From contig DAICZP010000135.1 of NCBI GenBank assembly GCA_027311065.1, positions 1 through 42,382 of the forward strand: DNA of 42,382 nt, given 5' to 3'. This stretch comes from Thiomonas sp. Lineage in GTDB: Bacteria; Pseudomonadota; Gammaproteobacteria; Burkholderiales; Burkholderiaceae_C. The notes under the pieces were generated by a model. It did not search any database. It was not told where the DNA came from and worked only from the letters and a program-made list of their open reading frames with translations. The position numbers were made by a program, and so were the translations under genes. How positions within the stretch are numbered: the stretch's first letter is position 1; every line of letters begins with the position of its first letter. Positions 1 to 8,187 of this stretch are shown here, piece after piece.

Positions 1-316
1 GCACCAGGCGCGCCGTCTCGGCATCCAGGGTCGAATTGAGAAACGCGGCACGCAACCCAAGCTCCCGCAGCGCTGCGACCTGATCCTGCATCAAGGCAAT
101 GAGGGGCGAGACCACGATTCCAAGACCTTCACGGATCAAGGCAGGAATCTGGTAACAGAGGGATTTTCCACCTCCGGTTGGCATCAGTACCAAGGCGTCG
201 CCACCGGCGACGACATGGTCGATGACCTCTCTTTGCATGCCGCGGAACGCGGGGTAGCCCCAGACGTGCTGCAACAGTTGCAAGGCATCAGGCACGGGGG
301 CTTGGGGTGCGTTCAT
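1..316 (-). CDS. recQ: RecQ ATP-dependent DNA helicase, N-terminal part (cut by window edge)
   Basis: Superfamily 2 3'-5' DNA helicase used in recombination and repair of stalled forks. Only the first 105 codons are inside the window; the gene runs off the left edge. The visible part shows the RecQ motif 0 region (FRGMQREVI), Walker A MPTGGGKSLCYQ at about residues 43-54 and motif Ia VVSPLIALMQDQV at about 67-79, in the usual order and spacing. The start ATG at 316-314 gives MNAPQAPVPDALQLL, a normal RecQ amino end; the upstream GGTAGG is a weak ribosome binding site. The neighbouring hydrolase gene lies on the same strand upstream, 67 bases away, so co-transcription is possible. What is seen: the motifs. 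What is known: these motifs define RecQ. The HRDC and zinc-binding parts cannot be checked here. Confidence 0.93.
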   Translation of the reverse strand, partial: MNAPQAPVPDALQLLQHVWGYPAFRGMQREVIDHVVAGGDALVLMPTGGGKSLCYQIPALIREGLGIVVSPLIALMQDQVAALRELGLRAAFLNSTLDAETARLV

Positions 317-383
317 GATGAAAGCCTACCAAGCCCCGCATTCCCCGCGGCTGCGGCGGGGGAGCCTCGCAAGGGTCACGGGC

Positions 384-1277
384 TCAGATTGCTGGCATGC
401 GCAGCAAGTCACGCGCATCGTCCGCGACCGCGTATTGCGACGCGACGATATCCTGGCGCTGCCTGCCGAGACCCTGGATTTCAAGTTCAACGACGTCGCC
501 AGGATGGAGAAAGCGGGGTGGCTTGCATCCCATGCCGACGCCGGCGGGCGTACCGGTGGCGATGAGATCCCCGGCTTGCAGCGTCATGAAGTGGCTGAGA
601 TAGCTGACAATTTGCGCGACGCTGAAAATCATGTCGCGGGTGTTGCCGTGCTGCATGCGCGTCCCGTTGACATCGAGTGTCAACTCCAACGTCTGAGGGT
701 CGGGGACGTCGTCCGCGGTCACGAACCACGGTCCGACCGGTCCGAAGCCGTCAAGCCCCTTGGACTTGTCCCATTGGGAGCCACGCTCAAGCTGGAATTG
801 ACGCTCCGACACGTCGTGCACGGTGCAGTAGCCAGCCACATGCGTCAATGCGTCGCGCACGCTGACGTAACGTGCCGTGCTGCCGATGACCACGCCAAGC
901 TCGACCTCCCAATCCAGTCGGGTCGAATGCGGCGGCTGCGCGATGGGGTCGTACGGCCCCGCAAGACAGTTGGTCCACTTGTTGAACACCACGGGTTCGA
1001 CGGGAAGTGCCAGTCCTGCTTCCGCCGCGTGGTCCCGGTAGTTCAGGCCGATACCAATGAATTTGCCGACGCCTGTGAATGGCACCCCGAGGCGCGGATG
1101 CCCTGGCACCAGCGGCAGCGCGTCGGGGTCGACACTGCGCAGCGCGCGCTGGCCGCTGGGACTGTAGACGTCGGGTCCGATGTCGGCGACGACGTCGCCG
1201 AGACTTCGCAGGCGCCCCTCGGCATCGATCAGGCCAGGTTGTTCACGGCCATCAGGGCCGTAGCGGACGAGCTTCAT
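384..1277 (-). CDS. Fumarylacetoacetate hydrolase family protein
   Basis: Cytoplasmic metal-dependent C-C hydrolase or hydratase of the FAH fold, 297 aa. The amino part (1-70) is the short FAH amino-terminal domain. The core starts at GIGLNYRDHAAE (76-87) and continues with VVFNKWTNCLAG, then DWEVELGVVIG with the metal ligands E124 and E126, and HDVSERQ with D155. A late block DLIATGTPAGVGMG is also typical. The closest subgroup by eye is the 2-hydroxyhepta-2,4-diene-1,7-dioate isomerase / ureidoglycolate lyase / 2,4-diketo-3-deoxy-L-fuconate hydrolase type; the substrate cannot be told from sequence. The reading frame stays open about 100 codons further upstream, but the start ATG at 1277 matches the family amino end (MKLVRYG) and has a GGAG about 10 bases before it. 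It diverges from the FimV-like gene. No pathway partners are adjacent. Confidence 0.88.
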   Translation of the reverse strand: MKLVRYGPDGREQPGLIDAEGRLRSLGDVVADIGPDVYSPSGQRALRSVDPDALPLVPGHPRLGVPFTGVGKFIGIGLNYRDHAAEAGLALPVEPVVFNKWTNCLAGPYDPIAQPPHSTRLDWEVELGVVIGSTARYVSVRDALTHVAGYCTVHDVSERQFQLERGSQWDKSKGLDGFGPVGPWFVTADDVPDPQTLELTLDVNGTRMQHGNTRDMIFSVAQIVSYLSHFMTLQAGDLIATGTPAGVGMGCKPPRFLHPGDVVELEIQGLGRQRQDIVASQYAVADDARDLLRMPAI

Positions 1278-1370
1278 GGGTTTGACACTCCGGGTTCGTG
1301 GTGGCAGGGATTGTTCACGCAAATACCAAATCGTGCACAGGCGCGGTGTGATCGTGGTGGCGGCTGCGGC

Positions 1371-1398
1371 ATGCCTGGCGCCCTCGAGCGCCAGGCAT
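1371..1398. repeat. Perfect 11-bp inverted repeat in the divergent fah/fimV-like interval
   Basis: ATGCCTGGCGC (1371-1381) and its exact reverse complement (1388-1398) flank a six-base loop. Neither strand has a T-tract after the stem, so it does not look like an intrinsic terminator. It sits about 100 bp upstream of the hydrolase gene start and could be a regulator site or an RNA structure in a leader. Confidence 0.7.
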
Positions 1399-1462
1399 GG
1401 ATAAAGTGGGCGAACGCAAGTGCATCGATCAAAATGCCCTATGCTTGAGGCGCGCAACCATC

Positions 1463-1480
1463 GCATTTTTACAAAAATGC
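1463..1480. promoter_or_regulatory. AT-rich palindrome, possible operator
   Basis: GCATTTTT-AC-AAAAATGC is a perfect 8-bp dyad with a two-base centre in an AT-rich pocket of an otherwise GC-rich region. The interval 1278-1582 (about 305 bp) holds no gene I can support; it contains this dyad, the 1371-1398 hairpin and AT-rich stretches suited to divergent promoters. No confident -35/-10 pair was assigned. Confidence 0.45.
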
Positions 1481-1582
1481 TCGCGCTTTCAGCGCTTTGG
1501 CTGACATTTCGCACGGCTAATGGCATTTTCGCTGATAAATTCAAGTTTACGAACACACGCGACCGACGCCAACGCATTGCCT

Positions 1583-3643
1583 ATGCTTCAACCGCTTGCC
1601 CCGCATCGATTTGGCCGACGCCTGTCGGGGGTGCTGCTCCTGGTTGCGACGATTCTCGTCGCCTTGGCATCTCCCGACGCGGCCGCGCTGGTTCTGGAGC
1701 CAGCACAGTCGCACGCTGTGTTGGGCAAGCCCCTGCACGTCGTCATTCCGGTGGGCATGGAGCAGTCGCAGCAGCTTGATCCTGCGTGCGTCGAGGTCCG
1801 GCTCGACGCCGGCGATCGCATGGTGAATGCCGGGCAACTCACGGTCGCGGTTCATCAGGTCGATGCAACTCACGCGCGGATTGCGCTGCGCACGCGCACG
1901 CCGATGACCGAGCCCTATGTCGTGCTGACGCTGAAGCTCCTCTGCCACTACCAGCGTACGCAGCAATACACCTTGCTCGTCGACCCCGCATCTCCGGAGT
2001 TGCCGGTTGTGGACGACGCGGTCGGCGATACGGGTTCGGGCGCCGCACCGGCGCCGGCAGCGGTGGCGGTCTCGCCGGTGGCGCCTGCGGAGCCGCGCCA
2101 GGCCGCCGCGCGGAGCGCCCGGCGGCACCGTGGTGACATCCGTGTCAGGCGTCACATGGAGCTGCGGCATGCCAGGCCAGCCGCGCGGGTGGCACGCGCC
2201 GCTCCTGCCAGGCGCATGCCTCGCGCTCCCGCGCGGGTTGAACCGGCAGCACCAGCGCAAAGCCAGCTCAAGCTCGACTGGTTGTCGGCGGCGCTGGTTC
2301 CGGCACCCCAACTGCAGCTGACCCAGGCAATGGTGCCAGCCGCGGCGCCGGCGTCACCTGCAAGCCGTGCCGAGGCGGCTGCGATGCGTGACCTGCTCAT
2401 GCGTGGGGATGGAGTGCGCAGGATCAGTCGCAAGATTGCAGACCTCAACGCACGACTTGCATCCCTCGACGCATGGCGTGCGCAGCAAATGCGTGGATCC
2501 TCCCGACTCGCGGCGTCCTCTGCTCAGGACAGCACTAACGGCATCTGGCTGTACAGCCTGGCCGCCCTTGCGGTGGTGTTCGCAGGCTTGAGCGTGTGGT
2601 TGTGGCGCGAGCGTGGCCGCGCGCAGCCGGAGCAGATCGCGTGGTTCGCCTCTGAGGAGGCGTCGGATGAAGCGGCGCGGGCACAGCGTGCGCGCGGACG
2701 CGCCGCGGCGCCCGCGGCGACTCCGGCCAATCCGGGACAGCCACGTCGTCCCATCCGGCCCGATCCTGAACGGGAGGGCCCGTCGACGTGGCCACCCCGC
2801 GTCGAGCGCGCGAGGGCTCTGGTTGCCGTGACCGCGGCTACCAGTGCCGTGCCGCTGGCCGCGTCTGCGCCCCCGGCAACGCAAGGCGCCAGTCTGGATC
2901 GCGAGGTATTCTCACGCCCTCTCTCGGGCCAGGAGCAGGTTCAGGTCGATGAGATGATGGACATCGGCCACCTCGCTGATTTCTTCATCGGCATCGGTAA
3001 TCTCGAGCAGGCGGTCGAGGTCATGCGCAAGGCCTTGAGCGACCGCAGCGACGGCATGCTGGCACTGCCGTACCTCTATCTGTTCGACCTCTACCGCCAG
3101 ATGGGCCGCAAGGATGACTACGTGGCCTTGCTCGAACAATTTGCCCATCGTTTCAACGTTCACATCCCCGCCTGGGACGAGGCAATGCCCGAGGCCTCGC
3201 GCGATCTCGAATCCTACCCGCGTGCGATCGCGCTGATTTGCGAGACCTGGGATCTTCCACCGATGGTCACGGTGATCGAGCGCATGCTGCTGGACGATCC
3301 CAACAAGCCGCGTGTCGGCTTCGATCTTCCGGCGTATCGCGATCTGCTCGATCTCTACGCTATCGCGCGCGATCTGGCGCGCAACCCGGCACAGGAAGCA
3401 GACCCCGAGCCTTCGCAGGTGACTGCCGCGCTCGTCCCTGCGTCTGCCGCGATGGCACCAGCAACGCCGGATGAACTGGATTTTCCATTGGACCTCGGCG
3501 CGATCGCGCAACCCGGGGTCGCTGCCAACGCGCCAACGCCCGAAGTGTCCGCGGGTTCACCCCCCGCATTGCCAGTGAAGCGAAGCTTGCCGCCGCTTGA
3601 CTTCACGCTCGACGACACAGGCGTCGACGCATCGAAGGCCTGA
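1583..3643 (+). CDS. fimV: FimV-like inner-membrane protein with TPR region
   Basis: Putative polar-hub or type IV pilus assembly factor of the FimV/HubP kind, 686 aa from this start. Seen: a signal peptide (arginine-rich n-region, hydrophobic core, ASPDAAA) at about 1-34; a periplasmic FimV amino domain ending in QQYTLLVDP; an Ala/Pro/Arg-rich linker with a short helical stretch (KIADLNARLASLD); one membrane segment at about 320-341 (WLYSLAALAVVFAGLSVW); and a cytoplasmic helical TPR-type region from about 440 (LADFFIGIGNLEQAVEVM). Start choice: an ATG at 1520 is in frame, but the ATG at 1583 places the signal peptide at the very amino end; neither has a strong ribosome binding site. It is shorter than the Pseudomonas FimV and I see no clear LysM motif. 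The pilus link is inferred from domain layout; a minor pilin operon lies about 30 kb away. Its stop is 9 bases from the convergent aminotransferase stop. Confidence 0.75.
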   Translation: MLQPLAPHRFGRRLSGVLLLVATILVALASPDAAALVLEPAQSHAVLGKPLHVVIPVGMEQSQQLDPACVEVRLDAGDRMVNAGQLTVAVHQVDATHARIALRTRTPMTEPYVVLTLKLLCHYQRTQQYTLLVDPASPELPVVDDAVGDTGSGAAPAPAAVAVSPVAPAEPRQAAARSARRHRGDIRVRRHMELRHARPAARVARAAPARRMPRAPARVEPAAPAQSQLKLDWLSAALVPAPQLQLTQAMVPAAAPASPASRAEAAAMRDLLMRGDGVRRISRKIADLNARLASLDAWRAQQMRGSSRLAASSAQDSTNGIWLYSLAALAVVFAGLSVWLWRERGRAQPEQIAWFASEEASDEAARAQRARGRAAAPAATPANPGQPRRPIRPDPEREGPSTWPPRVERARALVAVTAATSAVPLAASAPPATQGASLDREVFSRPLSGQEQVQVDEMMDIGHLADFFIGIGNLEQAVEVMRKALSDRSDGMLALPYLYLFDLYRQMGRKDDYVALLEQFAHRFNVHIPAWDEAMPEASRDLESYPRAIALICETWDLPPMVTVIERMLLDDPNKPRVGFDLPAYRDLLDLYAIARDLARNPAQEADPEPSQVTAALVPASAAMAPATPDELDFPLDLGAIAQPGVAANAPTPEVSAGSPPALPVKRSLPPLDFTLDDTGVDASKA

Positions 3644-3652
3644 CACTGCTGT

Positions 3653-4831
3653 TCAGATGCATCGCTTCGCCAGGCGTTCCAGAGCTTCGTCGAGCGTCGC
3701 CTCGCGCTTGGCAAAGCAGAAGCGCACCACCCGTCGGTCTGGATCGGGTGCGGGTTCGAACGCGTCCACGGGGATGGCGGCAACGCCAATGTTCCGTGTC
3801 AGCCATTCGCAAAATGCGCTTTCCGCCATATCGCTGACATTGCGGTAGTCAACACACTGGAAATAGGTGCCCTCGCTGGGAAGGGCGCGCAGCCCGGTGG
3901 CGGACAGCCCCGCGCGGAAGCGGTCTCGTCGCGCTTGATAAAACGCCGGCAGACCGAGATAGGCTTGTGGCAGGGCACGCAAATAATGGGCGATACCGGC
4001 CTGCATCGGTGTATTGACGGTAAAGACGTTGAACTGGTGCACCTTGCGAAATTCCAGCATCAAGTGCGCCGGTGCGACCACCGTCCCCACCTTCCAGCCC
4101 GTGGCATGAAAGGTTTTGCCGAAGCTCGACACGACCATGCTACGTGCTGCGAGGTCTGGAATCGACGATGCACTGATGTGCGAACGGCCGTCGAAAACCA
4201 TATGTTCGTAGACCTCATCGGCGATCAGCACGATGTCGGTGGGCCGCAGCAACGCCGCCAGGTGATGCATTTCGTCCGGGGTCCAGACCGTGGCGCTGGG
4301 GTTGTGTGGAGAATTGACGATCAGTGCGCGCGTGCGCGGCCCGATCGAGGACGCCATCGCATCGAAGTCGGGGCGGAACCCGGCGCCGAGCGCGACGTGC
4401 CGCACCACACCCCCCGCCATGGTCACGGCAGGGGCATAGCAGTCGTAAGCCGGGGTGAGAACAATGACCTCATCGCCTGGCTGGACGATCGCGAGCAGCG
4501 CGGTCAGGATTGCTTGCGTCGCCCCGGCCGTGATGGTGATCTCTTGCGCAGGGTCGTAACGGCAACCGTGAAGGTTTGCGATCTTCTCGGCAAGCACCTC
4601 GCGCAGCATGGGTAACCCCGCCATCGGGGGGTACTGGTTGTGTCCATCGCGCATCGCGGCGGACACTGCGTCGATGAGCGCAGGGTCGGGGTCGAAATCC
4701 GGAAAACCCTGGCCGAGATTGATCGCACGGCATTCCGCAGCCAATGCGGACATGCGGGTGAAAATGGTCGTGCCAACGCCAGGAAGGCGACTGACCAACG
4801 CAGGACGTCGGGAAGCGGTCATCGTGGTCAT
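3653..4831 (-). CDS. PLP-dependent aminotransferase, class I/II (methionine/kynurenine aminotransferase-like)
   Basis: Cytosolic fold-type I aminotransferase, 392 aa, full length. Seen: NLGQGFPDFDPD (38-49) and NQYPPMAGLPMLRE, typical of the YbdL / kynurenine aminotransferase branch; SPHNPSA with N177; IADEVYEHM with D205 and Y208 contacting the cofactor; and SFGKTFHATGWKVG with the PLP lysine K239. In this branch preferred amino donors include methionine, aromatic amino acids and kynurenine, so the exact substrate is open. It begins 12 bases after the CysB-family regulator on the same strand and is probably the last gene of the lptF-lptG-cysB-like unit. A link to sulfur amino acid metabolism (methionine transamination next to a CysB-type regulator) is attractive but inferred only from position. 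Confidence 0.88.
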   Translation of the reverse strand: MTTMTASRRPALVSRLPGVGTTIFTRMSALAAECRAINLGQGFPDFDPDPALIDAVSAAMRDGHNQYPPMAGLPMLREVLAEKIANLHGCRYDPAQEITITAGATQAILTALLAIVQPGDEVIVLTPAYDCYAPAVTMAGGVVRHVALGAGFRPDFDAMASSIGPRTRALIVNSPHNPSATVWTPDEMHHLAALLRPTDIVLIADEVYEHMVFDGRSHISASSIPDLAARSMVVSSFGKTFHATGWKVGTVVAPAHLMLEFRKVHQFNVFTVNTPMQAGIAHYLRALPQAYLGLPAFYQARRDRFRAGLSATGLRALPSEGTYFQCVDYRNVSDMAESAFCEWLTRNIGVAAIPVDAFEPAPDPDRRVVRFCFAKREATLDEALERLAKRCI

Positions 4832-4843
4832 GGAACCGGCAAT

Positions 4844-5788
4844 TCAGATGGAGAAGTTGGTGTCCCGCTCGCCGCGCAGGAACTGCTCGACGAGTTTGCG
4901 CGACAGGCGCGGAGACAGCAATTCGGTCAGAACGTAAACAAAGCCGCGCTGATAAACCCCTTGCTTGAAGGCCACGCGGGTAAGGTTGTGTCCGAAGAGA
5001 TGTCCGGCGGGGCGGGCGCAAAGCTGGGCGTCGCGATCCGGGCTCAATGCCATTTCGGCGATGAGACCGACGCCTAGTTCAAGTTCCACATACGTCTTGA
5101 GCACATCCGAATCGATGGCTTCCAGCACGATGTCCGGCTTGAGTTCGTGCCGAGCGAAGGCTTCATCGATGCGACGGCGTCCGGCAAACGCGGTGCCATA
5201 GGTCACGATCGGGTAGCGCGCAAGGTCTTCGAGTGACAAGTCCTGAACGCTGTTGAGCGGATGGTTGAGCGGGGTGACGACGAGGTGCTGCCACTCGTAG
5301 CACGGAAGCGAAATCAGGCCATCCTGCTGGGAGAGACTTTCCGTGGCCAGTGCAATGTCCGCCCGTTCCTCGAGCACGGCTTGCGCCACCTGCTCGGGGC
5401 TGCCTTGCATGAGATGTACTTGCACGCGCGGGAATCTCCGGCGAAATTCGGCGATCACATGCGGAAGCTGGTAGCGCGCCTGGGTGTGCGTCGCGGCGAT
5501 GGTGAGCACCCCGCTGTCCTGCGCGGCGTAATTCTGCCCGATGCGCTTGAGGTTGCCGACTTCGCGCAAGATGATCTCGACGCTGCGCAGTACTTCCTGT
5601 CCCGGCGCCGTGAGCTTGCGGATCCGCTTGCCATGTCGGCTGAAGATCTCGATACCAAGCTCGTCCTCGAGTTCGATGATGGCCTTCGATACCCCTGGTT
5701 GAGACGTGAACAAGGCGCGTGCGGCTTCAGTGAGGTTGAAGTTTCGTCGCACAGCCTCCTGCAGGAAGCGAAATTGATGCAAGTTCAT
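4844..5788 (-). CDS. cysB: CysB-family LysR-type transcriptional regulator
   Basis: DNA-binding regulator of sulfur assimilation type, 314 aa. Seen: winged helix-turn-helix at 1-60 (FNLTEAARALFTSQPGVSKA, ELGIEIFSRHGKRI), and an effector domain with the CysB signatures TIAATHTQARYQLP (about 97-110) and MQGSPEQVAQAVLEERADIA. The Thr-x-Thr-Gln element is the known sulfate / O-acetylserine contact region of CysB and Cbl. The frame stays open upstream, but the ATG at 5788 gives the standard amino end MNLHQFRFLQEAV. It starts 31 bases after lptG, and an lptG-cysB neighbourhood is familiar from Burkholderiales. No cys biosynthetic gene is adjacent, so targets must lie elsewhere. CysB and the close relative Cbl cannot be separated from sequence alone. 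Confidence 0.88.
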   Translation of the reverse strand: MNLHQFRFLQEAVRRNFNLTEAARALFTSQPGVSKAIIELEDELGIEIFSRHGKRIRKLTAPGQEVLRSVEIILREVGNLKRIGQNYAAQDSGVLTIAATHTQARYQLPHVIAEFRRRFPRVQVHLMQGSPEQVAQAVLEERADIALATESLSQQDGLISLPCYEWQHLVVTPLNHPLNSVQDLSLEDLARYPIVTYGTAFAGRRRIDEAFARHELKPDIVLEAIDSDVLKTYVELELGVGLIAEMALSPDRDAQLCARPAGHLFGHNLTRVAFKQGVYQRGFVYVLTELLSPRLSRKLVEQFLRGERDTNFSI

Positions 5789-5819
5789 GTCGCGCTGTCG
5801 TGTCAGGCCGTTCAGCCTG

Positions 5820-6917
5820 CTAGTGGTAGCGTACGCGCCAGACAAAGAAGCCAAGGCCCGCGCCTCCGTACAGGAAGTAAGGCAACGCTGCCGCGAGCCA
5901 CGTCGGCCAACTGGCGACGAGGCCAAGACGCGAGCTCAGGACGGTCGTGAGAATGAAGCTGATTCCCAGCATGATTCCGCCGAAGACTTTCCAGCTGATT
6001 TGGCCGGATCGGGCGTGAAGATAGGCGAACGGCAGGGCCAGCAGCATCATCACCACGGCACTGAAAGGATAGAGGGTCTTGCGCCACAGTGCGATCTCGT
6101 CGCGCTGGGCGGCTTGCCCGTTGGCACGCAGGTGCTGGACATACCGCCACAGGTCCGTCAAGGACATGTGGCTCGGATCCAGCAGCAGTGCTTCAAGCAT
6201 GGCGGGTGAAACGGTGGTCGGCCAATCGAGGGCGTCGGTGTGCCGAACCCGCAACGGGGTTCCAGGTGTGGCCGGGAATGTGGTGTCGGTGACGCCGTGC
6301 AAGATCCAGTAGCCCCCATGCACGGCATCCGCGCTGCGCGCCACGACTTCGCGCGCGAGGCGAGCTTGTGCATCGATGACATAAATGCGCACATCGGCGA
6401 GCGTACCGGAGGCGGCAACACGCCCGACGTTGATCATCTGGTCATCATTCGCCCCGGTGCGATCACGCAGCCAGACGCCTGAGCGCAGCGCCGTGCCGAA
6501 GCTGCCCCCCTGGTTGCGCGCGTCCAGGGTGGCGACCAGTCGTTCGGCGGCCGGCGCCACGAATTCCCCGATGACGAACAGCAGCGCCGCAACGCACAAA
6601 CCCAGGCCGACCAGATCGAGCAGGGCACGTCGCGGACTCAGGCCTGACATGCGCATGACGGTGAATTCCGACGACGCGGCGAGGCTTGCCAGCACGTAGA
6701 CCGTGCCGGTGAGCACGGCGATCGGCATCGATTCGTAGGCGCGACCGGGGACCTCAAGCGCAACGTGCACCATCACTTGCGCCAGCGAATGGGTGCCGCC
6801 GCCGCTGCTCAGCCCGTTGATCACATCGAGGAAAAAAACCAGGCCGAGGAAGACGAGCAGCACCAACGCGCTGGCGGCGGCAATCTGCACGAACAAGTAA
6901 CGACGCAAGGTCCGCAT
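5820..6917 (-). CDS. lptG: LPS export ABC transporter permease LptG
   Basis: Inner-membrane permease of the LptB2FG complex that extracts lipopolysaccharide and drives it across the LptA/LptC bridge; 365 aa. Seen: an amino-terminal membrane helix pair (MRTLRRYLFVQIAAASALVL), the conserved cytoplasmic coupling segment SSEFTVMRMSGLSPRR, a long periplasmic beta-rich domain in the middle (about 130-270), and three membrane helices at the carboxy end (AVVMMLLALPFAYLHARSG onwards). This 3 + 3 helix layout is that of the YjgP/YjgQ family. Start at 6917 follows the lptF stop by 16 bases. The frame is open further upstream, but the segment before this ATG is proline/arginine-rich and overlaps lptF, so it was left out. 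Confidence 0.93.
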   Translation of the reverse strand: MRTLRRYLFVQIAAASALVLLVFLGLVFFLDVINGLSSGGGTHSLAQVMVHVALEVPGRAYESMPIAVLTGTVYVLASLAASSEFTVMRMSGLSPRRALLDLVGLGLCVAALLFVIGEFVAPAAERLVATLDARNQGGSFGTALRSGVWLRDRTGANDDQMINVGRVAASGTLADVRIYVIDAQARLAREVVARSADAVHGGYWILHGVTDTTFPATPGTPLRVRHTDALDWPTTVSPAMLEALLLDPSHMSLTDLWRYVQHLRANGQAAQRDEIALWRKTLYPFSAVVMMLLALPFAYLHARSGQISWKVFGGIMLGISFILTTVLSSRLGLVASWPTWLAAALPYFLYGGAGLGFFVWRVRYH

Positions 6918-6933
6918 CGCGGGGGCGTGAAAT

Positions 6934-8055
6934 TCAGAGGCCCGACGCGTGCGCGTCGGTCGGTGGCGCCGGCAGGCGTCGGGGCAGCAGGCCCTTGCGC
7001 GCCACCATGGCAATGAGGACGATGAAGGCCCCGCCGTGTAGCAGCAACAGCCCGCTGCCCAGCCCGAGCGCGCCGGTTTCGATCCAGTGCTGGAACGCGT
7101 TGAGAAAATTGAGGTACGTCAGGTAGATCAAGACGGCAACGATCAGTTGGATAGCACGACCCGAGCGCGGGTTGGTCGCGGCCAGCGGAACGGCCATCAA
7201 CACGAGAAATAGTGAGGAAATTGGCACTCCCAGCCGCCAGGACAGTTCGCCGCGCCAGGCCGGGAACAGCGACGTCGCCAATGTCACGGTGGGGATTTCG
7301 CGACTCGGCGTGTTTGCCAGGCTGGCAGCGGTGGCGACTGGATGGGATGCGATGGTGGAAAGCCGAATCCCCATATCCTTGAAGCCGACGATACGGAAGT
7401 CCTCCTTGCCCACCGCATGTGTATAACGGTTGCCGTTGGAAAGCATCAGGTAGCGCGCAGCATCCAGCGTACCGATGCGCGCCGCCTGCGCCACTGTCAC
7501 CGTCTCTTTGCCATCTTCCAGATCACGGATGAAGACGTCGCGCGCCAGACCATGGGCGTCAGCGCCGCGGCCAAGGAAGAACACCCGGCCCCCTGACGCC
7601 GATTGCCGAAACTGACCCGGCGCGGCACGCGAAAGGTCCGAGCGCTGCTCGAAGCGATCCCGTAGCGCCGTGCTCTGTCGATTTGCCCATGGCCAGGCCA
7701 CGAGCGTCAGCAGAGCGATGGCCGCGAGCACAGGGGCGGCGAAACGCAGTGCACTCCCGAAATAGCGCAGCGGAGACACACCGGCGCCGGCCCAGATCAC
7801 CATTTCCGCGTCGCGGTGCATGCGGGAGTAACTCATCAACACCGCAACGAACAGCGCCAGGCCGAGAATGAACTGCAGGTAACTCAAGCTGGCCAGACCG
7901 ATCAACAGGAACAGATCTTGTGGATTGGCCAAACCCTCGGAGGCTTCCCCTAGAAGCCTGATGAGCATCATGGTCATCACCACCGAAAACAGCACGGTAA
8001 AGCTGCCACCAAATTGGCGTGCCATTTCACGGCGCAGCGAACGATCCAGCAACAT
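6934..8055 (-). CDS. lptF: LPS export ABC transporter permease LptF
   Basis: Partner permease of LptG in the LptB2FG lipopolysaccharide exporter, inner membrane, 373 aa. Seen: MLLDRSLRREMARQFGGSF, a family-typical amino end; early membrane helices; the coupling element DAEMVIWAGAGVSPLRYF; a periplasmic beta-jellyroll-like middle including GRVFFLGRG; and carboxy-terminal helices (LGVPISSLFLVLMAVPLA with NPRSGRAIQ). The ATG at 8055 has no obvious Shine-Dalgarno sequence, although no better start agrees with the family. It is the first gene of the minus-strand unit and diverges from pepA across 130 bp (8056-8185), which must hold both promoters. Divergent lptF/pepA is a common arrangement in proteobacteria. 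Confidence 0.93.
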   Translation of the reverse strand: MLLDRSLRREMARQFGGSFTVLFSVVMTMMLIRLLGEASEGLANPQDLFLLIGLASLSYLQFILGLALFVAVLMSYSRMHRDAEMVIWAGAGVSPLRYFGSALRFAAPVLAAIALLTLVAWPWANRQSTALRDRFEQRSDLSRAAPGQFRQSASGGRVFFLGRGADAHGLARDVFIRDLEDGKETVTVAQAARIGTLDAARYLMLSNGNRYTHAVGKEDFRIVGFKDMGIRLSTIASHPVATAASLANTPSREIPTVTLATSLFPAWRGELSWRLGVPISSLFLVLMAVPLAATNPRSGRAIQLIVAVLIYLTYLNFLNAFQHWIETGALGLGSGLLLLHGGAFIVLIAMVARKGLLPRRLPAPPTDAHASGL

Positions 8056-8160
8056 CGCGAATTTTTGAACGAATGCGAAGGCGCAGGTCACGGACCGGCG
8101 CGCAAAAGGCACGGGCCGGCCCCGGTCGGTGCGGGACACCCGGGCGAGTGCGGTGGAATA

Positions 8161-8187
8161 ATGAGGGTTCCCCGATGGAGCCCTCAT
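8161..8187 (+). promoter_or_regulatory. Hairpin enclosing the pepA ribosome binding site and part of the start codon
   Basis: The bases at 8161-8171 pair with 8177-8187 across a five-base loop. All pairs are Watson-Crick except one T-G wobble (8168-8180). The 3' arm holds the GGAG Shine-Dalgarno (8177-8180) and the first two bases of the pepA ATG (8186-8188). If the mRNA starts upstream, the ribosome site is closed in the folded state. The fold was read by eye; the energy was not computed. Confidence 0.6.

Noticed and set aside
315-1448. 377-codon plus-strand frame opposite the FAH-family gene
   Set aside because: The minus strand carries E-x-E and other FAH motifs; the plus frame has no recognisable domain.
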